This document shows positions 41,651-51,943 of a DNA stretch of 64,000 nt, one piece after another. The stretch is from Aeromicrobium erythreum (GTDB lineage Bacteria > Actinomycetota > Actinomycetes > Propionibacteriales > Nocardioidaceae). Below the pieces are notes generated by a model that worked only from the letters and a program-made list of their open reading frames with translations, ran no database searches and was not told the origin of the DNA. The first letter of the stretch is position 1. Each line of letters begins with the position of its first letter. The stretch is from positions 434,001 through 498,000 of the forward strand of contig NZ_CP011502.1 of assembly GCF_001509405.1 (NCBI RefSeq), read 5' to 3'. Made by a program: the position numbers and the translations under genes.

Positions 41651-41664
41651 GATCGGCGGCGGGC

Positions 41665-42078
41665 TCAGCGGACGAACCGCGGCGTCAGCGGCGGGTTCCA
41701 CCAGACGCCGTTGCTGGAGCGGACGGCGCCGAGGACGTGCAGCACGACGGCGACGACGATCACCAGCGGGTACAGGACGAAGCCGATGAGGACCAGCATC
41801 AGCAGGGCCGAGATCACGAGGTAGATCAGCGTCGTGATCTGGATGTTCAGGGAGTTGGCGGCCTGACGTCGCGCGAACTCGCCCTTGTCCTTGTACATGA
41901 GGTAGATGACGAGCGAGGCGACGAAGCCCAGCGTCCCGGCGCTCACCACGAGCGCGGCGGCGGGGATGGCGTGGACGACGACGCCGACGTTGCGCTCGGT
42001 CGTGTCGGGCGTCGCGGCGCTGCCGGACGTGGTGCAGAGGTTATCCTGGTCGTCGGGCCAGCCGGGGTACGCGCTCAT
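41665..42078 (-). CDS. DUF4870 domain membrane protein
   Basis: 137 residues with three predicted helices. The family core is visible: KDKGEFARRQAANSLNIQIT followed by two hydrophobic segments, matching DUF4870 (PF09685). Function unknown; members are small membrane proteins found beside varied genes. ATG at 42078 has AAGAGGA upstream. The gene ends next to the family E repeats. Confidence 0.87.
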   Translation of the reverse strand: MSAYPGWPDDQDNLCTTSGSAATPDTTERNVGVVVHAIPAAALVVSAGTLGFVASLVIYLMYKDKGEFARRQAANSLNIQITTLIYLVISALLMLVLIGFVLYPLVIVVAVVLHVLGAVRSSNGVWWNPPLTPRFVR

Positions 42079-42264
42079 GGGTCCTCTTCTCATGACGGGT
42101 GGTCTGCGTCCAGCCAAGCACGCCCGTCCTGGTCGCGCGACGTCTCCCGGGGTGGAGTCCGGGTCCCCCCAGGGGCACGGGGGTCCGAACCCTGGGGCGT
42201 CGGGGGATGTCCGGCGGGTGAACCGCACCCTTCTGCCGTTCGTCCGACGCGTATAGGCTCGGTG

Positions 42265-42283
42265 CCGGACCGGGCCGGTCCGG
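42265..42283 (+). promoter_or_regulatory. Hairpin in the csp leader
   Basis: CCGGACCGGGCCGGTCCGG can fold into a stem about 14 bases after a TATAGG box (42252-42257) and about 30 before the csp start. Cold-shock genes often have structured leaders that change fold with temperature; that role here is inference. Confidence 0.45.
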
Positions 42284-42313
42284 TGGTCGATCGCCGTCAG
42301 GTGGGAGTGCGTC

Positions 42314-42514
42314 ATGGTGCAGGGCACCGTCAAGTGGTTCAACGCCGCGAAGGGCTACGGCTTCATCGAGGTGGAGGGCCAGGGCGACGTGTTCGTCCAC
42401 TGGTCGCGCATCAAGTCCGACGGGTACAAGACGCTCGACGACGGCCAGTCCGTCGAGCTCGAGGTCGTCGACGGGCCGAAGGGCCGCGAGGCGCACGAGG
42501 TCGTCGGGCACTGA
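42314..42514 (+). CDS. cspA: Cold-shock protein
   Basis: 66 residues, a complete cold-shock domain. RNP1 is [10 protein letters not shown] (actinobacterial variant) and RNP2 is DVFVHWSRI. It binds single-stranded RNA/DNA as a chaperone. ATG follows GGTGGGA by 8 bases. The thrC-moaD-csp-groEL order appears also in Streptomyces as I recall, so the neighbourhood is an old actinobacterial arrangement. Confidence 0.95.
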   Translation: MVQGTVKWFNAAKGYGFIEVEGQGDVFVHWSRIKSDGYKTLDDGQSVELEVVDGPKGREAHEVVGH

Positions 42515-42604
42515 TCCGGACGACGTCGGCGTGACCGTGGGGCGCGCCGTCGGGGCCCTCGCGGGCGGCTGTATCCGACACTTGCGGTGTCACATGGCCG
42601 CTGA

Positions 42605-42610
42605 CATACT
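42605..42610 (+). promoter_or_regulatory. -10 box CATACT for the membrane module (leaderless type)
   Basis: CATACT ends 6 bases before the ATG at 42617. A dyad GACAC/GTGTC (42577-42591) lies just upstream. Confidence 0.45.
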
Positions 42611-42616
42611 CCCGGA

Positions 42617-44497
42617 ATGTTCCCCGCATCCCTCCGCGCCGCCGAGCCCTCCTCGGTCGGCGGGGCCGCCCTCGACCAGGTGCTCGGCCTCAGCGTCGGC
42701 GCCGCCGTCGTCACCGCGGTCCTCGTCTACGTCGCCTGGGCCCACCGCACCCACCGCATCGAGTGGTTCCAGCGTCTCGGCGACGCGCTGCACGCGCGCA
42801 CCGGTGAGCCCGGCTGGGCGTCGATCCCGGCCCTGTTCGTCGCCAGCTCGCTCGTCGTGGCCCTCCTCGGCTTCCTCTGGGACGTCAGCCTGCACGCCGG
42901 GCGAGGTCGCGACGAGGGACCGCTCGCGAACCCCGCGCACTACCTGATCCTCTACGGGCTGTTCGCCCTCTTCGTCGCCGGCATGAGCGCGGTCGTGTTC
43001 CCGCGCGACGGCCAGAAGCCCGGCATCGCGTCGGTGCGGATCACCCGCCGCTGGTACGCGCCGGTGGCCGGCATCTTCATCGCGGCCTGCGGCTTCTACG
43101 CCCTCATCGGCTTCCCGCTCGACGACGTCTGGCACCGGCTCTTCGGCCAGGACGTCACGCTCTGGGGCCCGACGCACCTCATGCTCATCGGCGGTGCGGG
43201 TCTGTCCACGGCGGGCATCATCCTGCTGCACCGCGAGGCGGAGTTCTCCGAGGAGTGGAAGCGCTCGGCCGACAACCACAGCGCCCGCACGCTGCACAAG
43301 CTGACCCTCTCGATGGCGTTCGGTGGTCTGCTCATCGGCCTGTCGGTGTTCCAGGCCGAGTTCGACTTCGGCATCGCGCAGTTCCGCATGGTGTTCGCGC
43401 CGCTGATGATCGCCGCGGCGGCCGCGCTCACGCTGGTGGCCGCCCGTCTGTACGCCGGACCCGGCGCTGCCCTGTTCGCCGCGTTCTTCTTCGTCATCGT
43501 GCGCGGCGTGGTCTCCTTCATCGTCGGCGACGTGTTCGGCCAGGCGAACCACGTCTTCCCGCTCTACCTGGGCAGCGCCCTGCTCATCGAGCTGCTGGCG
43601 CTCAGCAGGCTCAAGGAGCGGCCGCTCGTCTTCGGCGCGGTCGGTGGCCTCCTCATCGGCACCGTCGGGTCCGTCATCGAGAAGTTCTGGAACGACGCCG
43701 TCTTCCAGTTCCCGTGGCCCCGGGACATCTGGCTGGAGAGCCTGGTCACCGTCGTCCCGGTCGCCGTCGGGGCGGGACTGTGCGGTGCGCTGTTCGCCGT
43801 GGGTCTCGACGGTCGGCTCCCCGTCAACCGCTGGGTGGGCCGCTCGATCGTGGTCGGGTCGATCCTCGTCACGTCGTTGGCCGTCGCCAACGGCCTGAAC
43901 GCCACGGTCCCCGACGACGCGCAGGTGCGGTTCACGGTGCAGCAGGTCGGCACGGAGGACGAGCCCGAGGTCATGGTGCAGGCCACCACCACCGAGGGTC
44001 TCGTCGACGCGCACCCGACCTGGGTGCAGATCACCGCCTGGCAGGGCGGCGGCGCGGGCGTGGTCACGCAGCAGCTGCGTCGCACCGGGCCCGACTCGTG
44101 GGAGACCACGAGCCCGGTCCCGATCGGCGGCAGCTGGAAGACGCTCCTGCGCGTCCAGGACGGACGCATGCTCACCGCGGCCCCCATCTTCCTGCCCGCC
44201 GACGAGGCGCTGGGTGCGGAGGAGGTGCCGGCCGAGGCCGAGATGACGCGCGACTTCGTCCCGGAGATCACGATCCTGCAGCGTGAGCGCGAGCTCGACA
44301 CGTCGCCCTGGCTCTGGGGTGCTGCGAACCTCGTGGTCCTCGTCTGCAGCCTGGCCATCCTGGCGGGCATCAGCGTGGCCGTGGCCCGGGTCTCCGGCGC
44401 GATCGCCCGCGAGGGTCGGCGGCGCCGCGAGGAGCTCGAGTCCGGACCCGGTGGCGGCGACGGCGTCGACGAGGGCAGCGGGGCCGGCCGGGCGTGA
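42617..44497 (+). CDS. Large membrane protein with C-terminal extracellular beta domain, unknown
   Basis: 626 residues. About ten hydrophobic helices fill residues 25-430 (e.g. WGPTHLMLIGGAGLSTAGII, GDVFGQANHVFPLYLGSALL), followed by a soluble domain (about 440-560, VTQQLRRTGPDSWETTSPVP) and a final helix (about 575-600). The soluble part resembles the YtkA/CopC-like class of extracellular domains, a weak match. It heads an operon with a small one-helix protein, a cupredoxin-like lipoprotein and a second polytopic protein, joined by 4-bp overlaps. Metal or electron-transfer function is an inference only. Confidence 0.78.
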   Translation: MFPASLRAAEPSSVGGAALDQVLGLSVGAAVVTAVLVYVAWAHRTHRIEWFQRLGDALHARTGEPGWASIPALFVASSLVVALLGFLWDVSLHAGRGRDEGPLANPAHYLILYGLFALFVAGMSAVVFPRDGQKPGIASVRITRRWYAPVAGIFIAACGFYALIGFPLDDVWHRLFGQDVTLWGPTHLMLIGGAGLSTAGIILLHREAEFSEEWKRSADNHSARTLHKLTLSMAFGGLLIGLSVFQAEFDFGIAQFRMVFAPLMIAAAAALTLVAARLYAGPGAALFAAFFFVIVRGVVSFIVGDVFGQANHVFPLYLGSALLIELLALSRLKERPLVFGAVGGLLIGTVGSVIEKFWNDAVFQFPWPRDIWLESLVTVVPVAVGAGLCGALFAVGLDGRLPVNRWVGRSIVVGSILVTSLAVANGLNATVPDDAQVRFTVQQVGTEDEPEVMVQATTTEGLVDAHPTWVQITAWQGGGAGVVTQQLRRTGPDSWETTSPVPIGGSWKTLLRVQDGRMLTAAPIFLPADEALGAEEVPAEAEMTRDFVPEITILQRERELDTSPWLWGAANLVVLVCSLAILAGISVAVARVSGAIAREGRRRREELESGPGGGDGVDEGSGAGRA

Positions 44498-44703
44498 CGC
44501 CCGGGGAGGTGCTGTGGGCGCACCACGCGGCCCTCGTCGCGATCCCGGCCTTCGTGCCGGCCATCGTGGTCGTGGCCGTCGTGCTCCACATCGCCCGCAA
44601 GGACCGTCGGGACGAGGCCGAGGAGCGTGAGCTGATCGAGCGTGCGTTCCGCCCCGACGACGATGCCCCCGACGAGACCGACGACGACAGGAGAGATCGA
44701 TGA
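44494..44703 (+). CDS. Small single-helix membrane protein, paralog of 46426-46695
   Basis: 69 residues from GTG, overlapping both neighbours by 4 bp. One helix (ALVAIPAFVPAIVVVAVVL) then a charged tail (ARKDRRDEAEERELIERAF). The pattern AIPAFVP...ARxDRR is shared with the 89-residue protein at 46426, so the two are paralogs bracketing this module. Function unknown; probably a subunit or assembly factor. Confidence 0.75.
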   Translation: MTPGEVLWAHHAALVAIPAFVPAIVVVAVVLHIARKDRRDEAEERELIERAFRPDDDAPDETDDDRRDR

Positions 44704-45128
44704 GGACCACGTGGGCCGGGTGCGTGCTCGGGGCCCTGCTGCTCGCCGGCTGCGGCGCGGGGGAGGACGTCCCCGACGCGTCGACGTCGTCGACCCCGTC
44801 GGCGACCGCCACCGCGACGGCGTCCGGCACACCCCCGACGAGCGCGACGCCGGACTCCGAGGGCGTGACGGTGGAGGTGAGGCTCACCGCCGACGGACCG
44901 CAGCCCCGCGGCAAGCGGGTGAAGGTGAAGGTCGGCGAGCCGGTCACGCTGACCGTGACGGCCGAGGTGGCTGACGAGGTGCACGTGCACTCCGACCCGG
45001 AGGTGAGCATCGACGTGCAGCCGGGTGAGACGGTGTCGCGCACGTTCACCCTCGATCGTCCGGGCCAGGTGGCGGTGGAGTCGCACGAGACCCACGCGAC
45101 CATCGTCCAGCTCGTCGTCCGGCCCTGA
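44700..45128 (+). CDS. Lipoprotein with cupredoxin-like domain
   Basis: 142 residues. Signal ending in the lipobox LLAGC (cysteine 18), a Ser/Thr linker (about 25-55), then a beta-sandwich like the EfeO/cupredoxin_1 group: VKVKVGEPVTLTVTAEVADE, then EVHVHSDPEVSIDV and VESHETHATIVQLVV. Histidines are present but the Cys/Met of a blue-copper site is not, so type 1 copper binding is doubtful. It lies within the four-gene membrane operon. Confidence 0.8.
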   Translation: MRTTWAGCVLGALLLAGCGAGEDVPDASTSSTPSATATATASGTPPTSATPDSEGVTVEVRLTADGPQPRGKRVKVKVGEPVTLTVTAEVADEVHVHSDPEVSIDVQPGETVSRTFTLDRPGQVAVESHETHATIVQLVVRP

Positions 45129-45130
45129 CC

Positions 45131-46390
45131 GTGCTCGACCTGCTGCCGCAGCACGGCGTGGGCGGCTCGACCGACCTGCCCGTGCCGTTCCTGTACGCCG
45201 TCGTGGGCGCGAGCTGGGCCCTGACGATCTCCTTCGCCGTGCTCGCGTTCGCCTGGAAGGAGCCGCGGCTCCAGCCTGCGGCGGAGCAGCCCGGCGGGGC
45301 TGACGAGCCGCGACGTCGACCGTGGTTGGCGGTCGTGGGTCTGCTGCTGGCCGCGTGGTTCCTGGGCGCGCTCTTCCTGGGACCCGACGACGCGTCGAAC
45401 CCGGGCATCGGGGCGTTCTACGTCCTCGTGTGGGTGGGGCTGGTGCCGCTCGCGCTGCTGGCGGGGCACGTGTGGAAGGACCTGTCGCCGTGGCGCTCGG
45501 TCCAGTGGCTGGTGGGTCGGCTCACGGGTCGTCCCGACGGGTTCGTGGTCTACCGCCCGGCGTGGGGCTACTGGCCTGCGGCGGCCGGGCTGTTCGCGTT
45601 CGTGTGGCTCGAGCTCGCCTCTCCCGACGCCGGCTCCGTCGACGCGGTGCGCACGTGGGTGGCGGTCTACGTCGTCGTGACGGTGGCGGGTGGCGTCGTG
45701 TTCGGGCCGCGCTGGTTCGACCGTGCCGACCCGTTCGACGTGTACAGCGCCGTGGTGGCGCGGCTCGCGCCGCTGGTGCGCGACCGGCGCTTCGCGCCGC
45801 ACAACCCGCTGCGCTCGCTCCCGCTGCTGCCCGTGGCGCCCGGGATCGTCGCGGCGGTGTCGGTGCTCCTCGGGTCGACGGCGTTCGACAGCTTCTCCGC
45901 GTCGCAGGCCTGGCAGTCGGCGGCGCACTCCACGCTCACCACGTCGCTCGTGCTGCTGCTGTTCTGCGTGGTGGTGGCGGTGGCGTTCGTGGCCGCCTCC
46001 GTGGCGACGGGCGGTGTGACGCCGGCGCAGCGTCGTGCACTGCCGGGGCTGATGGCGCACTCGCTGGTGCCGATCGTCGTCGGCTACGTCTTCGCGCACT
46101 ACCTGACCTACCTCGTCGAGCGCGGTCAGGGCGTGGTGATCGGCCTGCTGCAGCTGCTCGGCGCAGGCGACGGGCTCACGGTGTCGTACGTCCTGTCCGA
46201 GCACCCCGACCTCCTCGCGGTCTACAAGGTCGGATTCGTCGTCGCCGGGCACGTGGTGGCGGTGGTCGCGGCGCACGACAAGGCCCTCGAGGTGCTGCCG
46301 CGCGCGCACCGCCTCACCGGCCAGCTCGCGATGCTCGTGCTCATGGTCGGCTACACCTTCACGGGCATCTACCTGCTGCTCTCGGTCTGA
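45131..46390 (+). CDS. Polytopic membrane protein, unknown function
   Basis: 419 residues from GTG, with about ten hydrophobic segments. Histidine-bearing helices occur late (VPIVVGYVFAHYLTYLVERG; FVVAGHVVAVVAAHDKALEV), as in membrane metal or heme proteins. No family named with confidence. It follows the cupredoxin-like lipoprotein by 2 bp and is probably co-translated. With the 42617 protein it forms an uncharacterised envelope module conserved-looking in layout. Confidence 0.75.
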   Translation: MLDLLPQHGVGGSTDLPVPFLYAVVGASWALTISFAVLAFAWKEPRLQPAAEQPGGADEPRRRPWLAVVGLLLAAWFLGALFLGPDDASNPGIGAFYVLVWVGLVPLALLAGHVWKDLSPWRSVQWLVGRLTGRPDGFVVYRPAWGYWPAAAGLFAFVWLELASPDAGSVDAVRTWVAVYVVVTVAGGVVFGPRWFDRADPFDVYSAVVARLAPLVRDRRFAPHNPLRSLPLLPVAPGIVAAVSVLLGSTAFDSFSASQAWQSAAHSTLTTSLVLLLFCVVVAVAFVAASVATGGVTPAQRRALPGLMAHSLVPIVVGYVFAHYLTYLVERGQGVVIGLLQLLGAGDGLTVSYVLSEHPDLLAVYKVGFVVAGHVVAVVAAHDKALEVLPRAHRLTGQLAMLVLMVGYTFTGIYLLLSV

Positions 46391-46413
46391 GCCCGTCCTC
46401 GGGCCGCCGCTCG

Positions 46414-46419
46414 TAGACT
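46414..46419 (+). promoter_or_regulatory. -10 box TAGACT (leaderless type)
   Basis: TAGACT ends 6 bases before the ATG at 46426; no ribosome site. Confidence 0.55.
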
Positions 46420-46425
46420 GGTGCG

Positions 46426-46695
46426 ATGGGAACGGGTGCCGCAGCGGTCGGGGAGCTGTCGGCGCACCCCGTGGCGGTCCTCGCCATCCCGGCGTTCGTC
46501 CCCGTGGTGGGCATCGTCCTGACCGTCCTCTGGATCGCCCGCCAGGACCGCCGGGCCGCGGCGCAGGAGGCCGACCCCGACCCCCGCCCCGACCCGTCGG
46601 CCGCGCCGCCCCTGCTCGACGTCGACGCGTCGCCGTCGCCCCGCCGCCCTTGGCGCGACCGCCTCCCCCGCCTCGTCATCGGCGACGACGACTAG
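46426..46695 (+). CDS. Small single-helix membrane protein, paralog of 44494-44703
   Basis: 89 residues. One helix (AVLAIPAFVPVVGIVLTVLW) then a basic and proline-rich tail. It shares HP.AVLAIPAFVP...WIARQDRR with the protein at 44494. It has its own leaderless-type promoter, outside the preceding operon, and lies just before the groEL2 control region. Function unknown. Confidence 0.72.
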   Translation: MGTGAAAVGELSAHPVAVLAIPAFVPVVGIVLTVLWIARQDRRAAAQEADPDPRPDPSAAPPLLDVDASPSPRRPWRDRLPRLVIGDDD

Positions 46696-46734
46696 CGTCG
46701 CGACGTCGCCGCAACTGGCACTCTCCCCACCCGA

Positions 46735-48528
<1,794 letters not shown>

Positions 48529-48552
48529 GCCCTGCGCCTCGCCGCTGACGAC

Positions 48553-48586
48553 GAGGGCCCCGACCGGTTCGCCGGTCGGGGCCCTC
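48553..48586 (+). terminator. Terminator of groEL2
   Basis: A perfect 15-bp stem (48553-48567 with 48572-48586) closed by the stable TTCG tetraloop, 24 bases after the groEL2 stop. Confidence 0.85.
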
Positions 48587-48638
48587 TCGCGTCTCGTGCC
48601 GCGACCGGATGTCGGCGGCCCGTGCCAGGGTGGGGCAC

Positions 48639-49016
48639 GTGGCTCGCGCACCCGTCCCCGACGTCTGGCTCGAGCGCGTCGGGCGCGTGCTCGACCCGCT
48701 GCCCGAGGCGCGGCGCGAGCGCGCCTGGACCGGCGTCCGCTGGGTCGTGCGTGGCGCCAACGTCGCGCACCTCTTCGGGGGCGAGGACGGCCTGCTCCGG
48801 ATCACGTTCCGTGCCCCGATGGACGAGGTGGCCGCGTTCGAGCACCTCGGCCCGCCGTACTTCCGGGTCGGGCGCAGCGGCGACGTCGTCGGCCTGGTGC
48901 TCGACGACGCCCTGCACGAGCCCGACCTCGACGAGCTGCGCGAGCTGCTCGTCGAGTCGTACTGCGTGCAGGCGCCGCACGAGCTGATCGAGCGGGTGGA
49001 GCGTCCCGCACCGTGA
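48639..49016 (+). CDS. MmcQ/YjbR family protein
   Basis: 125 residues of YjbR type (PF04237): VRWVVRGANVAHLFGGEDGL, ITFRAPMDEVAAFEHLGPPY and a C-terminal DELRELLVESYCVQAPHEL. These are small cytoplasmic proteins with a DNA-binding-like double-wing fold and no settled role. GTG at 48639 is 7 bases from CAGGGT (48626-48631), the leaderless spacing; ATG at 48609 would add ten unconserved residues. A second family member is at 59498. Confidence 0.75.
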   Translation: MARAPVPDVWLERVGRVLDPLPEARRERAWTGVRWVVRGANVAHLFGGEDGLLRITFRAPMDEVAAFEHLGPPYFRVGRSGDVVGLVLDDALHEPDLDELRELLVESYCVQAPHELIERVERPAP

Positions 49017-49032
49017 CGGGCCCAGGCCCTGG

Positions 49033-49038
49033 CAGGAT
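49033..49038 (+). promoter_or_regulatory. -10-like box CAGGAT (leaderless type)
   Basis: CAGGAT ends 6 bases before the GTG at 49045. Confidence 0.35.
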
Positions 49039-49044
49039 GCTCGG

Positions 49045-49764
49045 GTGGAACCGAACGTGGGTCTGGCCCCCGAGCACCGCGAACGCCTGCGCGCCGCCGG
49101 GGCCGACGTCGACGCCGTCGACGCGCAGACCTGGACCCGGGTGCGCGACGGCGTCCCGACGTGGTGGCACGACTGCGACAACGCGCTCTACCTGGCCGAC
49201 GGTGCCCTGCTGCCCCCGAAGGTGCTCGAGCAGCTGACCCTGTTCCCCGTGCGCGACGTCGTCGTGGCCGTCGGGTCCGCGCTGCGCAGCATCGCGTCGC
49301 TCCTCGTCGGCGGCGACGGTGCCACCGTCTTCGTCGACGCGGGCTGCGAGCTCACCGCCGGGGAGGTCTACTGCGGCGGCGGGTCCAGCATCGTGCTGCA
49401 CGGGCCCCTCGTCGCCACCCGCTGCGCGGTCGTTGACGCGCGCAACGGTGGCAGCGTGGTGGCCCTGCCCGAGCAGCTGTGGGCGGCCGACGTCTACGTG
49501 GCCACCGACGACATGCACCGGCTCGAGGACCGCGCCACAGGGGAGCGGCTCAACCCCTTCGGCGCGAGCATCCGGCTCGGCCGCCACGTGTGGCTGTGCA
49601 AGGACGCGGTCGTCACGGGCCACGCCGACGTCGGCGACGGTGCCGTCGTGGGCATGCGCGCGGTGGTCCGGGGACAGAAGGTGCCGGCCCACAGCGTCGT
49701 TGCCGGCACGCCCGCCCGGGTGGTGCGCGACGACGTCGCCTGGAGCTACGACGACCGCCCCTGA
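49045..49764 (+). CDS. Acyltransferase-like protein with left-handed beta helix
   Basis: 239 residues. Hexapeptide-repeat coils are visible from about residue 85 to 225 (e.g. DAVVTGHADVGDGAVVGMRA, HSVVAGTPARVVRDD), ending as in maltose/galactoside-type acetyltransferases. An active-site histidine could be in TDDMHRLED, as in NeuD/CysE-like enzymes. Acceptor unknown. GTG start on leaderless spacing. It lies between the YjbR gene and the methionine ABC operon. Confidence 0.82.
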   Translation: MEPNVGLAPEHRERLRAAGADVDAVDAQTWTRVRDGVPTWWHDCDNALYLADGALLPPKVLEQLTLFPVRDVVVAVGSALRSIASLLVGGDGATVFVDAGCELTAGEVYCGGGSSIVLHGPLVATRCAVVDARNGGSVVALPEQLWAADVYVATDDMHRLEDRATGERLNPFGASIRLGRHVWLCKDAVVTGHADVGDGAVVGMRAVVRGQKVPAHSVVAGTPARVVRDDVAWSYDDRP

Positions 49765-49923
49765 GTCCGCCCGCTACCAGTCGGCGACGCCGACGCCGTG
49801 CCGTTCTCGCATGCTGGTCACCCGTCCGGACGGTGCAGCACCCCGCCGTAGCGTGCACGGGTCGCCCCACCCCGGCGGCACGTCCCCCACCCCGTGCGGT
49901 CACCCCGCAGGAAGGAGCTCGTC

Positions 49924-50856
49924 GTGTCCGAGCCCACCCCCGTCATCGAGGCCCCGAAGCGTCGCGGCCGTCTCGTCGCCATCATCGTCGCGCTCGCGGT
50001 CGTCGTCGCCGCCGTCGTCATCTTCCTCGCCACCCGTGGCGGTGCCGACGAGTCCGCCGACGACTCCAAGACCTGGCGGATCGGCGTCGTCGGCGCCAGC
50101 GACCCCTACTGGGCCGAGTACGAGAAGGCCGCGAAGAAGGCCGGCCTCGACGTCGACATCGTCGACTTCACCGACTACGCGCAGCCGAACCCGGCCGTCG
50201 CCGAGGGCGACCTGGACCTCAACCAGTTCCAGCACATCGTCTACCTCGCCGACTACAACGTCTCCAACGACCAGGACCTCGTGCCGGTCGGCGCCACGGC
50301 CATCTACCCGCTCGGCCTGTACTCCAAGAAGTACACCGACGTCGCCGACATCCCCGACGACGCGACCGTGGCCGTCCCGAACGACGCCAGCAACCAGGCC
50401 CGCGGCCTGCTCGTGCTGCAGTCCGCCGGACTCATCGAGCTCAAGGACGGCGGCACGATCTTCTCCGACCTCGCCGACGTCGACACCAGCGCCTCGCGCG
50501 TGAAGGTGACGGCCCTGGACGCCAACGTGACCGCCACGTCGCTCGACGACGTCGCCGCCGCGATCGTCAACAACGACTTCGTCGAGAAGGCCGGCCTGAC
50601 GTTCTCCGACGCGATCGCCCAGGACGACCCGTCGGACCCGAACGCGCTGCCCTACGTCAACGTCTTCGCCGCACGGGCGGACGAGGCCGACGACCCGTCG
50701 GTCAAGAAGCTCGTCGAGGTCTACCAGGACACGAAGGCCGTGACCGACGGCGTGCAGGAGGTCTCGGGCGACACGGCCGTGCTGCTGAAGACGCCCGTCG
50801 ACCAGCTCGTCGCCGCGCTGAAGAAGACCGAGCAGCAGACCGCCGACCAGAAGTGA
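49924..50856 (+). CDS. metQ: MetQ-type substrate-binding protein of a methionine ABC transporter
   Basis: 310 residues, NlpA/MetQ family (PF03180): WRIGVVGASDPYWAEYEKAA, FQHIVYLADYNVSN, PNDASNQARGLLVLQSAGLI and FAARADEADDPSVKKLVEVY. Instead of a lipobox it has an uncleaved membrane anchor (residues 17-38), common in some actinobacteria. GTG at 49924 follows GGAAGGAG by about 7 bases. First gene of metQNI; a hairpin after it may trim downstream expression. Substrate is methionine or a related amino acid (family knowledge). No S-box is visible upstream. Confidence 0.9.
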   Translation: MSEPTPVIEAPKRRGRLVAIIVALAVVVAAVVIFLATRGGADESADDSKTWRIGVVGASDPYWAEYEKAAKKAGLDVDIVDFTDYAQPNPAVAEGDLDLNQFQHIVYLADYNVSNDQDLVPVGATAIYPLGLYSKKYTDVADIPDDATVAVPNDASNQARGLLVLQSAGLIELKDGGTIFSDLADVDTSASRVKVTALDANVTATSLDDVAAAIVNNDFVEKAGLTFSDAIAQDDPSDPNALPYVNVFAARADEADDPSVKKLVEVYQDTKAVTDGVQEVSGDTAVLLKTPVDQLVAALKKTEQQTADQK

Positions 50857-50864
50857 GCCACGCC

Positions 50865-50895
50865 CGGGCCCCGCGACGCGACGTCGTGGGGCCCG
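50865..50895 (+). terminator. Intercistronic hairpin between metQ and metN
   Basis: 14-base arms (50865-50878 and 50882-50895) pair with a single G.U wobble around three bases. Sitting between the binding-protein and ATPase genes, it likely lowers metNI relative to metQ or protects the metQ 3' end. Confidence 0.65.
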
Positions 50896-50914
50896 TCGTC
50901 GTGCAGGAGGAATG

Positions 50915-51943
50915 ATGGCTCTCATCGAGATCCGGGACGTCACGAAGACGTACCCGCCGGCCCGCAGGGGCGCCGAGCCGGTGCATGCCGTGCGCGAGGT
51001 CGACCTGTCCGTCGAGGCCGGCGAGATCGTCGGCATCGTCGGCTACTCCGGCGCCGGGAAGTCGACCCTCGTGCGCCTCGTCAACGCGCTCGAGCCCGCC
51101 ACGTCCGGCTCCATCCGCGTCGACGGCACCGAGATCGTCGGGTTGTCCGAACGGAGGCTGCAGCAGGTGCGCCGCGGCATCGGCATGATCTTCCAGCAGT
51201 TCAACCTGTTCACGTCGCGCACCGTCTACGGCAACGTCGAGTACCCGCTCGTCGTCGCAGGGGTGCCGCGCGAGGAACGACACCAGCGGATCGTCGAGCT
51301 GCTGACCTTCGTCGGGCTCGCCGACAAGGCGCACACCCACGTCGAGCAGCTGTCGGGCGGGCAGAAGCAGCGTGTGGGCATCGCCCGTGCGCTCGCCACC
51401 CGACCCGCCATCCTGCTCGCCGACGAGGCCACCAGCGCGCTCGACCCGGAGACCACGGTCGACGTGCTCAACCTGCTGCGCCGCGTCAACGCCGACCTCG
51501 GCGTCACGATCCTCGTCATCACCCACGAGATGGACGTCGTGCGCTCCATCGCCGATCGCGTGGTGGTGATGGAGGCCGGTCGTGTCGTCGAGCAGGGCGA
51601 CGCGTTCGGCGTGTTCTCGCGGCCGCAGCACCCGGCAACGCAGCGGTTCGTGCGCACCCTCGTCGAGGACGTGCCCGACGAGCGCACCGTCGAGGCCATC
51701 CGTCGACGCCACGACGGCCGTCTCGTGACGGTGTCCTTCCGCGACGAGAGCGTCAGCCAGAGCGCGGTGTTCGCCGAGCTCGTACGGCGCGACGTCGAGT
51801 TCGAGCTCGTCCACGGCGGCGTCGAGCAGGTGCGCGGTCGGGCGTTCGGGCACCTCACGCTCGAGCTGCGCGGCGACCCGGCCCGGGTCGACGAGGCGGT
51901 GGACGCGGTCTCCGCGCTCGTCGAGACGCGAGAGGTGGCGTGA
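50915..51943 (+). CDS. metN: Methionine ABC transporter ATP-binding protein
   Basis: 342 residues. Walker A GYSGAGKST, signature LSGGQKQRVGIARALA, Walker B LLADEATSALDPE, and a C-terminal NIL domain (about 262-340, VTVSFRDESVSQSAVFAEL) that binds methionine and inhibits transport in the E. coli protein. ATG at 50915 is 4 bases from AGGAGG; an ATG one codon earlier is too close. Its stop shares a base with metI (TGATG). Confidence 0.95.
   Translation: MALIEIRDVTKTYPPARRGAEPVHAVREVDLSVEAGEIVGIVGYSGAGKSTLVRLVNALEPATSGSIRVDGTEIVGLSERRLQQVRRGIGMIFQQFNLFTSRTVYGNVEYPLVVAGVPREERHQRIVELLTFVGLADKAHTHVEQLSGGQKQRVGIARALATRPAILLADEATSALDPETTVDVLNLLRRVNADLGVTILVITHEMDVVRSIADRVVVMEAGRVVEQGDAFGVFSRPQHPATQRFVRTLVEDVPDERTVEAIRRRHDGRLVTVSFRDESVSQSAVFAELVRRDVEFELVHGGVEQVRGRAFGHLTLELRGDPARVDEAVDAVSALVETREVA

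Noticed and set aside
42577..42591. GACAC/GTGTC dyad before the membrane module as the same operator as 60086-60110
   Set aside because: Only the ATGTGACAC half matches; the other half and spacing differ, so shared regulation is not supported.
49765..49923. Search for a SAM box before metQ
   Set aside because: No GGCCC...GCAACC core or GAAAGATGA end is present.
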